A DNA stretch of 20,408 bases, from the NCBI GenBank assembly GCA_026990095.1, contig JALSIL010000219.1:1-20408 (forward strand). The letters run 5' to 3'. The notes under the pieces were generated by a model. It saw nothing but the letters and a program-made list of their open reading frames with translations. It was not told the DNA's origin and ran no database searches. Source of the DNA: Lysobacterales bacterium. Its GTDB lineage: Bacteria; Pseudomonadota; Gammaproteobacteria; Xanthomonadales; Marinicellaceae. Position 1 is the first letter of the stretch. Every line of letters starts with the position of its first letter. Shown in pieces: positions 14,876 to 20,408 of this stretch. Made by a program: the position numbers and the translations under genes.

Positions 14876-15988
14876 ATGAGTCAAACAACTTCAATTTTGA
14901 AATTCATCCTTCAATCCATTGTGGCAGGGTTGGCTTTGGGGTTTATTATCCTTTATTTTAAACCAAATAAGCAAACAACCTCTAACTCAAACCAACTGCT
15001 CTCAATAAGCTCTCCAACCAGTTACGCCGATGCGGTAAAAAAAATCTCTCATTCGGTTGTCAGTATCTACGCCCAAACTGAAATTGTCAGAAGCCGGAAA
15101 CTTAATGCGGAAATGCAAAAATTTATGGGATTAAGCTCTTTAGTCTCTCAACCGATTACACAACAATACCTTGGCTCTGGAGTCGTTGTATCTACTGACG
15201 GTTATATTGTGACCAACTACCATGTCATAAAAAATGCAACACAAATCATTGTTTCCCTTTGGGATAACAGTTTATTAGAAGCAAAAATCATTGGTTCTGA
15301 TAGCGTCACCGATTTAGCTGTATTAAAAATAGAAGCACTCAATTTGATACCCGCTACTTTTGCTGATTCTGACACAACCCAAACAGGTGACATAGTCCTT
15401 GCTATTGGCAACCCTTATGGACTCAGTCAAAGTGTATCACTTGGTATTATTAGTGCAAAAGGAAGAAGTGGTCTTGATGTTAGTACTATTGAAAACTTTA
15501 TTCAAACCGATGCGGCAATTAATACAGGAAATTCAGGCGGGGCATTAATTAATACCGACGGTGACGTGGTGGGCATTAGCACAGCAACTTTCAACAGAAA
15601 TGGTGCACAAGGCATAAATTTTGCCATACCCTCCAATGCTACAAAATTGATTATGCAAGAAATTTTAAAACACGGGAAAATTTTGCGTGGCTATTTGGGC
15701 ATAGAACTGGTTTCTAATCGTCAATTTTATCGTTCTCGCGTTTTAAAGCCCAATAAAGGTGTTATGGTTCTTGGGGTTATTAAAAACTACCCCGCTTTTG
15801 CTGCCAATTTTAGGCAAGGGGATATTATTACGCATATTAATGGCGTTGAAATCAAAGACCAAAGACATTACCGTGAATTAATTGCTCAATCTAAACCAGG
15901 ACAAACTCTTGAACTTAAGGGCTTTTCTGCAGGCAATCCATTTATCAAGCATTTAACCACGGTTGATAGACCCGCTATTTTAAAGTAG
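14876..15988 (+). CDS. degS: DegS/AlgW-type periplasmic serine protease (trypsin + PDZ)
   Basis: A 370-residue HtrA-family protease of the membrane-anchored DegS/AlgW class, which cleaves the anti-sigma factor RseA/MucA in response to envelope stress. One N-terminal membrane helix spans about 9-27. The catalytic triad is H116 (TNYHVIKNA), D146 (SVTDLAVLK) and S220 (NTGNSGGALIN). A single PDZ domain follows at about 270-360, whereas DegP/DegQ have two. I placed the start at 14876, which gives a normal anchor; the frame is open back to 14795 but the 27 extra residues look non-coding. DegS versus AlgW naming is not decidable here. It faces away from petA. Confidence 0.9.
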   Translation: MSQTTSILKFILQSIVAGLALGFIILYFKPNKQTTSNSNQLLSISSPTSYADAVKKISHSVVSIYAQTEIVRSRKLNAEMQKFMGLSSLVSQPITQQYLGSGVVVSTDGYIVTNYHVIKNATQIIVSLWDNSLLEAKIIGSDSVTDLAVLKIEALNLIPATFADSDTTQTGDIVLAIGNPYGLSQSVSLGIISAKGRSGLDVSTIENFIQTDAAINTGNSGGALINTDGDVVGISTATFNRNGAQGINFAIPSNATKLIMQEILKHGKILRGYLGIELVSNRQFYRSRVLKPNKGVMVLGVIKNYPAFAANFRQGDIITHINGVEIKDQRHYRELIAQSKPGQTLELKGFSAGNPFIKHLTTVDRPAILK

Positions 15989-16023
15989 TTTTTCTTGCTT
16001 AGAAGAGTTAAAATGGTTGAATC

Positions 16024-16060
16024 CTTAGCTGTTGCTAAGCATAATTATAGTCTATATAAT
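16024..16060 (+). promoter_or_regulatory. Promoter and overlapping palindrome for the Asp-box gene
   Basis: TTGCTA (16032-16037), a 17-bp spacer and a perfect TATAAT (16055-16060) form a strong sigma70-type promoter. The predicted transcript starts near 16067, only about 10 nt before the ATG at 16077, so the mRNA is nearly leaderless and no Shine-Dalgarno is seen. A perfect 6-bp hairpin/palindrome (CTTAGC-TGTT-GCTAAG, 16024-16039) overlaps the -35 and could be an operator. Confidence 0.6.
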
Positions 16061-16076
16061 CTTAAATTATGCCAGC

Positions 16077-18929
16077 ATGAAAAAAACAACTTTTCTAGTC
16101 TTAACCCTTTATTGCCTAACAAGCTTTTCATTTACCCCTGATAATTACGAAAACCAAAGCCAATCCTGGCAAACCCATCAAGCTTTAGTCAATCAATCAC
16201 TCTTTAAAAGCCTCGCGTGGAGAAATATTGGTCCTGTGGTTCAAGGTGGTCGGGTTGTTGCTATCAGGGTTTCAAAACAAAACAGCAACACACTTTATCT
16301 TGCTTATGCCTCAGGAGGTGTTTGGAAATCAAATGATAAAGGCATTACCTTCAAACCAATAACCGACAAATTGCCTTCCCAAATTGTTGGGGGTTTTGAT
16401 ATTGACCCAAACAATGACCAAATATTGTGGTTAGGCACTGGAGAAAACAACTCCTCTCGTTCATCCTATGCAGGAATGGGCGTCTATAAATCTAATGACG
16501 GAGGCGAAAGCTGGAACTACATGGGATTGGGCGATACGAGCCGAATTGGTGATTTGTTAGTCGACCCAACGGACTCCAATCGCATTTATGTAGCAGCTCT
16601 AGGGGCCCTTTACTCCAAAGGCAGCAACCGAGGCATTTTTGTAAGCGACAATGCAGGCAAAAGCTGGGAAAAAGTATTAAATGGAACCGATGTGACTGGT
16701 TTTGCAGATTTATCCATTGCAAAAAATGGCGATGTTTATGCCACCAGTTGGCAACGCGAACGCAAAGCGTGGAATTTTGTTGAAAGTGGAGAAGGCAGCA
16801 AAGTCTATAAAAGTTCAGATAAAGGACAAACATGGAAAATATTAAAAAACGGATTACCACAAGGAAAATATGTTGGTCGGATGGGTATTGATGTCGCTCA
16901 GTCAGATAACAATATTGTTTATGTCGTTGTTGATAACCAAGAAATTTTACCAGAGTCTCAATGGGATTTAGGTGACACAGCAATCAATCCCAAACGCTTA
17001 AAAAATATGAGTCGTGAAGATTTTCTTCTTCAAGATGAAAAAAACATCGAAACATTCCTCAGAGACAACAACTTCCCTCCTGATGTTACCGCAAAAACGG
17101 TGATAGAAAAAATAAAATTAAAAGACATGCATGTGCAAGATTTGATAAAATCGCTAAAAGATGCCAATAATAATTTATTTAATACCGACATTAAAGGACT
17201 GGAAGTCTACCGCTCAGATGATGGAGGGAAAACTTTCACAAAAACACACGATAAACCTTTATCTAATGTAGTTTTTACCTATGGCTATTATTTTGGCAAA
17301 ATTCATGTTGATCCAAATGATGCCGATACCATTTACACCATGGGCGTACCCTTAATCAAATCACAAGATGGAGGCAAAACGTGGGAATCTCTCTACGACC
17401 CCAAAGTTCACGTGGACTACCATGAAGTATGGATAGATCCAAACGATTCCCAACACATTATTGCGGCTAACGACGGCGGTGCAGATGAGTCCTATGATCA
17501 GGGCAAACACTGGCGTAAACTGGATTATCAACCCGTTGGTCAATTTTATACGGTTGCTGTTGATATGGAAAAGCCCTATAATGTTTACGGTGGCTTACAA
17601 GACAACGGTACGCTCAAGGGTTCAAGCACCAACGACTGGAAAGACGGCGAATCGTGGGAAAGAATTTTTGGCGGTGATGGTATGCATGTCAGTGTCGATA
17701 AAAACACCGTTTATGTTGGCTATCAATTTGGCAATAACTTTAGATTGGAAGACGGTCAATCCAAATCCATCAAACCACCCAATTACCTCAACGAAAAACC
17801 CTTGCGTTACAACTGGAACACACCTGTAATTTTATCCCCTCACAACAAAGACATTATTTATTACGGTGCAAACAAGTTATTTCGCAGTTTTGATAAGGGA
17901 GAAACATGGCATGCCATTAGTAAGGACCTTACGCAATCTTTAAAATACGGTGACGTTCCTTATGCAACAATTACCAGTATCAGCGAATCACCATTAGAAT
18001 TTGGTCGCCTAGTGGTGGGTACAGATGATGGTTTGGTTTGGGTAAGCAAAGACGGAGGTGTCAAATGGACAAACGTCAGTAAAAAACTACCTAAAAAATT
18101 ATGGGTATCACGAGTTATAGCCTCAAAACACAATAAAAGTGACTTATGGTTAACGCTAAACAACTACCGCAATGATGATATTGAATCTTACGTTTATTAC
18201 TCCAATAATTTTGGGGGGAAGTGGAAACCAATAAGCAATGGATTACCAAACGAGGCCGTTAATGTTATAAAAGAAGACCCAAACACCAAAGGTTTAATTT
18301 ACCTTGGTACGGACAAAGGTTTGTATATTTCTCTTGATTATGGGCGAAACTGGACAACACTTGGTGCAGATTTACCAACCGTTCCAGTGCATGATTTAAT
18401 CGTTCATCCTCGCGAAAAAGAACTGGTTGTTGCCACGCATGGTCGCAGCATATGGGTTGCAGATGTTTCCATGTTAGAAAACTACAATGACTATAAAGAC
18501 AAAGAGTTAGCTCTACAGAAACCAAAAGATATTAATTTTAACTCACGTTGGAACAGCAAGCCATCTCGTTGGTTTAGTGTGCCTAATGGCAATGATTATA
18601 AAACCTTCAGTATTTGGTCGCAAAAGAGTAAACAGAATGCAGTTATTTCCATTAAAGACAGTAATAAGCAAATTGTTTTTACAACGAATATCGAGCTGAA
18701 CAAAGGTCTAAATCAATGGAAGTGGGATTACAAACTCACGACACCACTGGCACTAAAAGCAGAGCAATTCGCCAACAAGGATAAAGAAAAACCCCTTAAC
18801 AAATCACTTACTCCTATCCAAGAGGGAATGCACTTAGGTCACGATATCTACATACAAAAAGGAAAATACACCATCGAAGTTTATATTAAAGAGAATGAAA
18901 GTATTAAAGAAGCCTTTGAAGTAAAATAA
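16077..18929 (+). CDS. Secreted Asp-box (BNR / sortilin-like) beta-propeller protein
   Basis: A 950-residue exported protein. A signal peptide covers about residues 1-19 (MKKTTFLVLTLYCLTSFSF). The body is built of Vps10/sortilin- and WD40/YVTN-BNR-like propeller blades carrying about ten Asp-box motifs of the form S-x-D-x-G-x-T-W, among them SNDGGESW, SSDKGQTW, SQDGGKTW, SFDKGETW and SKDGGVKW. The last 140 or so residues look like a separate beta-sandwich domain. Similar large proteins are common in marine Gammaproteobacteria and Bacteroidetes and are often labelled glycosyl hydrolase, but no catalytic residues can be assigned and the role is unknown. I chose the ATG at 16077: it gives a clean signal peptide and lies just after a strong promoter. 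An upstream TTG at 16032 would overlap the -35. Confidence 0.85.
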   Translation: MKKTTFLVLTLYCLTSFSFTPDNYENQSQSWQTHQALVNQSLFKSLAWRNIGPVVQGGRVVAIRVSKQNSNTLYLAYASGGVWKSNDKGITFKPITDKLPSQIVGGFDIDPNNDQILWLGTGENNSSRSSYAGMGVYKSNDGGESWNYMGLGDTSRIGDLLVDPTDSNRIYVAALGALYSKGSNRGIFVSDNAGKSWEKVLNGTDVTGFADLSIAKNGDVYATSWQRERKAWNFVESGEGSKVYKSSDKGQTWKILKNGLPQGKYVGRMGIDVAQSDNNIVYVVVDNQEILPESQWDLGDTAINPKRLKNMSREDFLLQDEKNIETFLRDNNFPPDVTAKTVIEKIKLKDMHVQDLIKSLKDANNNLFNTDIKGLEVYRSDDGGKTFTKTHDKPLSNVVFTYGYYFGKIHVDPNDADTIYTMGVPLIKSQDGGKTWESLYDPKVHVDYHEVWIDPNDSQHIIAANDGGADESYDQGKHWRKLDYQPVGQFYTVAVDMEKPYNVYGGLQDNGTLKGSSTNDWKDGESWERIFGGDGMHVSVDKNTVYVGYQFGNNFRLEDGQSKSIKPPNYLNEKPLRYNWNTPVILSPHNKDIIYYGANKLFRSFDKGETWHAISKDLTQSLKYGDVPYATITSISESPLEFGRLVVGTDDGLVWVSKDGGVKWTNVSKKLPKKLWVSRVIASKHNKSDLWLTLNNYRNDDIESYVYYSNNFGGKWKPISNGLPNEAVNVIKEDPNTKGLIYLGTDKGLYISLDYGRNWTTLGADLPTVPVHDLIVHPREKELVVATHGRSIWVADVSMLENYNDYKDKELALQKPKDINFNSRWNSKPSRWFSVPNGNDYKTFSIWSQKSKQNAVISIKDSNKQIVFTTNIELNKGLNQWKWDYKLTTPLALKAEQFANKDKEKPLNKSLTPIQEGMHLGHDIYIQKGKYTIEVYIKENESIKEAFEVK

Positions 18930-18942
18930 TAATTTGTCAGGT

Positions 18943-18971
18943 TTCACAATTCCAAAATCCCTATATATAAT
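18943..18971 (+). promoter_or_regulatory. Strong sigma70-type promoter for the candidate small RNA
   Basis: TTCACA (18943-18948, five of six to consensus), a 17-bp spacer and a perfect TATAAT (18966-18971). It begins 14 nt after the Asp-box stop codon and no plus-strand coding gene follows, so it most likely drives a non-coding RNA. Confidence 0.65.
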
Positions 18972-18977
18972 CATAAT

Positions 18978-19121
18978 GAGGGCACAAGTCTTTAATGCAC
19001 TTAAGAAATCGTCAAAAACTCTTAAGGAAAGGATTTTCATGTAAACCCACACGGATGTGGACAAGTATCAGGACGATACGCAGTAAAAAGCTTAATCACC
19101 AATCAGGTGAATTCAGTTTTT
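18978..19121 (+). ncRNA. Candidate CsrA/RsmA-binding small RNA (RsmY/RsmZ-like)
   Basis: About 145 nt between a good promoter and a weak terminator. Four hairpins follow each other: CTTAAGA (19000-19006) with TCTTAAG (19020-19026); CCACA-CGGA-TGTGG (19047-19060); GTATC-AGGAC-GATAC (19065-19079); and the terminator hairpin with TCACC-AATCA-GGTGA (19096-19110). GGA occurs five times in 48 nt (19026, 19031, 19053, 19059, 19071), twice inside hairpin loops. The sequence ACACGGATGT matches the high-affinity CsrA consensus RUACARGGAUGU at nine of its last ten positions bar one, and UCAGGACGA is typical of CsrB/RsmY loops. Such RNAs sequester CsrA and are usually activated by GacA/UvrY; I found no convincing GacA box upstream. 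Function is inference from structure; no sequence search was done. Confidence 0.55.
19091..19121 (+). terminator. Weak intrinsic terminator of the candidate small RNA
   Basis: CTTAATCACC pairs imperfectly with GGTGAATTCAG around an AATCA loop (5-bp core TCACC/GGTGA plus AA/TT and CT/AG with small bulges) and is followed directly by TTTTT (19117-19121). Confidence 0.4.
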
Positions 19122-19186
19122 GTCAACTCCTTAGGCACATCAACTGCTTGCAATCTTTATTACAACTCCATATCGGGATTTGGGTA

Positions 19187-19753
19187 TTATCTTTTTAAAG
19201 TTTTCTTCAAATTGATTGCTGTGCGTACAAAATTATTAACCTTTTCAGCAAAATCTCTTTTACCTTTGTTTTCAGATCCGCCTGCAAAACCAGCAATTTT
19301 TCTATCTACAACTCTTCCTCTAGCGATTTCTTTTCCACTAGCTTTCTCTGTTAATACTAGATTTGCCTCTATCTTTTGTTTGCCAGCACCAAAACTTACA
19401 ATATATCGCACCAATCTGTTGCCTTTTTTATAATCTACAACCACCCCATTTAGGACGAGAGCTGTATCAGGATTTTCGCAAGTGGCATCCTCAGGAGCCA
19501 GAGCGTTTAAACCATTCTCATCTAAATCAATCTCATCAACCATAAAATTTTGAATGTTTTTTACCACATCCTTTGGAATCCTAGCAGCACGTTTCAACGC
19601 CCTTGATTTTGTATTCTTCTTCTTAGAAGTTAACATATTGACTTCAATACAGTCGTATTTTTTTGCTGCGGCATTATCAACTTCAGCTTCATTTTTTGCA
19701 TATGAACTAAAGACTGTAAGTATCAAAAATAGTGAGGTTATATAGTTTTTCAT
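19187..19753 (-). CDS. Secreted DUF4410-like protein
   Basis: A 188-residue exported protein with a signal peptide (residues 1-19, ending SYA). The second half (about 92-180) matches the DUF4410 pattern as I recall it: LVLNGVVVDYKKGNR, RYIVSFGAGK, a strand-rich KIEANLVLTEKASGKEIARG and a C-terminal FAEKVNNFV helix. The family is of unknown function and is found in periplasmic proteins or lipoproteins; this one has no lipobox cysteine. The middle is acidic (DEIDLDENGLNA). It stands alone, convergent with the candidate small RNA, with a modest promoter upstream and no clear terminator. Confidence 0.7.
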   Translation of the reverse strand: MKNYITSLFLILTVFSSYAKNEAEVDNAAAKKYDCIEVNMLTSKKKNTKSRALKRAARIPKDVVKNIQNFMVDEIDLDENGLNALAPEDATCENPDTALVLNGVVVDYKKGNRLVRYIVSFGAGKQKIEANLVLTEKASGKEIARGRVVDRKIAGFAGGSENKGKRDFAEKVNNFVRTAINLKKTLKR

Positions 19754-19772
19754 TAGTATCCATTGTTTTGAG

Positions 19773-19801
19773 AATGTAATATTTTAAACGAAACAAAGCA
19801 A
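19773..19801 (-). promoter_or_regulatory. Candidate promoter for the DUF4410-like gene
   Basis: On the minus strand TTGCTT (19801-19796), a 17-bp spacer and TACATT (19778-19773) lie about 20 nt before the ATG at 19753. The -10 matches at four of six positions, so this is a moderate candidate. Confidence 0.35.
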
Positions 19802-19853
19802 AAATTCAAACAACCTCTAATTTAGCAAATTTAACTGCTAGTATTTTAGTGCC

Positions 19854-19938
19854 GTGGTCAGCAAATTATAAAGAGACCACTGCTAGCATTCATGGTTTTA
19901 CATACGCTGTTGATGGTCATGACAAAATCATCAACAGC
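19854..19938. repeat. Pair of inverted repeats
   Basis: Two stems occur side by side. GTGGTC pairs with GACCAC around a 15-nt AT-rich loop (about 19855-19880). Then GCTGTTGATG (19906-19915) pairs perfectly over 10 bp with CATCAACAGC (19929-19938), extendable to 12 with one G-U. The 8-mer ACTGCTAG also occurs twice near 19830 and 19879. No T-run follows either stem, so terminator function is unlikely. Confidence 0.5.
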
Positions 19939-19971
19939 TGCTTCTGAGAGATTCACTAGAAACAATAAACA

Positions 19972-20223
19972 TTACCACAGATTAACCTCGGATAATCCTT
20001 GCTCAAACACCTCATACCACAAGCCATTACTCCACAGTTGTTCACCATCAATATCTTCAAGTAACTGGCTTTGCATAATTTCTAATATACCGCCAATTTG
20101 ACGTAAATATATTTTGACATTGACATGATTATCTCTATCTAAACCAGCAGCAATCAGTTGGGGTGTTTCATCTTTGGGTAATAACTCAACATCTGAAAAA
20201 TCAAAGTGTCCGCTTTTAATATA
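19972..20223 (-). pseudogene. C-terminal remnant of an unrecognised protein
   Basis: An open stretch of 83 codons on the minus strand ending at TAA, bounded upstream by an in-frame TAA (20224-20226) and with no ATG, GTG or TTG in its first 45 or so codons. The translation is convincingly protein-like: acidic, with FDFSDVELLPKDETPQ, LRQIGGILEIMQSQLLED and a Trp-containing tail (LWSNGLWYEVFEQGLSEVN). I do not recognise the family. The upstream 185 bases in the other minus-strand frames do not give an obvious continuation beyond a short SSIKSQ-like piece, so the 5' part seems lost or frameshifted. Confidence 0.5.
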
Positions 20224-20271
20224 TTAATTTTGCAATAAACTTGGCTCTTAATGCTCGATATTTCAAATAAA

Positions 20272-20408
20272 CGTCCGTAGGATTCAAGGCATGGATGCCG
20301 CAGAACGATTTTAGACTTAACTGGTCAAGATACATGGACGTATGGCTACCTAGACGAAGGGGACGGAATTTGTCGCTAACGCTGTGTTTGGGTGCAGACT
20401 GCCAAGTG
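20272..20408 (+). repeat. Hairpin-rich repeat-like tail of the window
   Basis: The segment is less AT-rich than its surroundings and contains the palindrome GGCATGGATGCC (20288-20299) and the hairpin ATAC-ATGGAC-GTAT (20330-20343), both with a CATGGA core. Short elements of this look are common as intergenic repeats in gammaproteobacteria. It runs off the window end, and no intact gene is seen in it. Confidence 0.3.

Noticed and set aside
16032..16076. TTG start at 16032 for the Asp-box protein
   Set aside because: That codon is part of the -35 box of a strong promoter and the extra residues would precede a complete signal peptide at 16077.
19025..19189. Plus-strand open frame over the small-RNA region (translation starting GKDFHVNPHGCGQVSG)
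   Set aside because: It has no good start codon, runs on antisense into the DUF4410 gene, and the hairpin spacing explains the sequence better. Kept in mind as the main alternative to the small-RNA call.
19780..19947. 55-codon plus-strand frame (contains HGFTYAVDGHDK)
   Set aside because: It lacks a start codon, overlaps the inverted repeats and the candidate DUF4410 promoter, and is within what chance could give in AT-rich DNA.
1..20408. tRNA, rRNA, CRISPR array, prophage or insertion-sequence transposase
   Set aside because: I looked for these by eye and saw no cloverleaf, regular spaced repeats or transposase motifs; a tool-based scan could still find something small.

Overview
The window looks like chromosomal DNA of an AT-rich gammaproteobacterium. 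The evidence is gene order: dacA-ybeD-lipB-lipA as in enterobacteria, petA-petB-petC followed by sspA-sspB, and a DegS/AlgW-type periplasmic protease beside petA. The mix of low GC, AcnD, an XrtH-type exosortase and a large Asp-box secreted protein would suit Marinicella-like marine bacteria. That genus-level guess comes from recall and is weak.

Layout. Positions 1-327 hold a hairpin and a decayed C-terminal coding remnant. A DUF4143-type AAA+ ATPase (328-1494, minus) follows, with a 33-bp dyad just upstream of its start. A 500-bp AT-rich intergenic stretch then contains a copy of a widespread GTCATTGCGAGG-type repeat. Next, all on the minus strand, come acnD (Fe-S 2-methylcitrate dehydratase/aconitase), lipA, lipB, a DUF493/YbeD protein, dacA (PBP5-type carboxypeptidase), a sensor kinase and its OmpR-family regulator. 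The regulator has an unusual leader: a strong intrinsic terminator lies only 20 nt before its first possible start codon, a possible antiterminator lies upstream of that, and a row of GTTAA repeats sits where the -35 box should be. Divergent from it is an exosortase (xrtH-like), whose 3' end overlaps that of a DUF962/Mpo1-like gene. Then come sspB, sspA, and the cytochrome bc1 operon petABC, all on the minus strand. Two genes face the other way: a DegS/AlgW-like protease and a 950-residue secreted Asp-box beta-propeller protein.

The most interesting item is between the Asp-box gene and a DUF4410 lipoprotein-like gene. There is a good sigma70-type promoter (TTCACA-17-TATAAT), about 145 nt that fold into four successive hairpins with GGA motifs in two loops and in single-stranded linkers, and a weak terminator. 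I read this as a candidate CsrA/RsmA-titrating small RNA of the RsmY/RsmZ type. The right end (19754-20408) has no intact gene. It holds a perfect 10-bp inverted repeat, an 83-codon start-less coding remnant and a hairpin-rich, repeat-like tail.

Functionally, most genes are core metabolism and envelope genes: lipoate synthesis and ligation feeding 2-oxoacid dehydrogenases, methylcitrate/TCA chemistry, the bc1 complex, peptidoglycan trimming, and proteolysis control by SspB (ClpXP adaptor) and DegS/AlgW (anti-sigma cleavage). The regulatory elements between them are the parts that ordinary annotation would miss. All motif and promoter calls were made by eye; no search or folding program was run.
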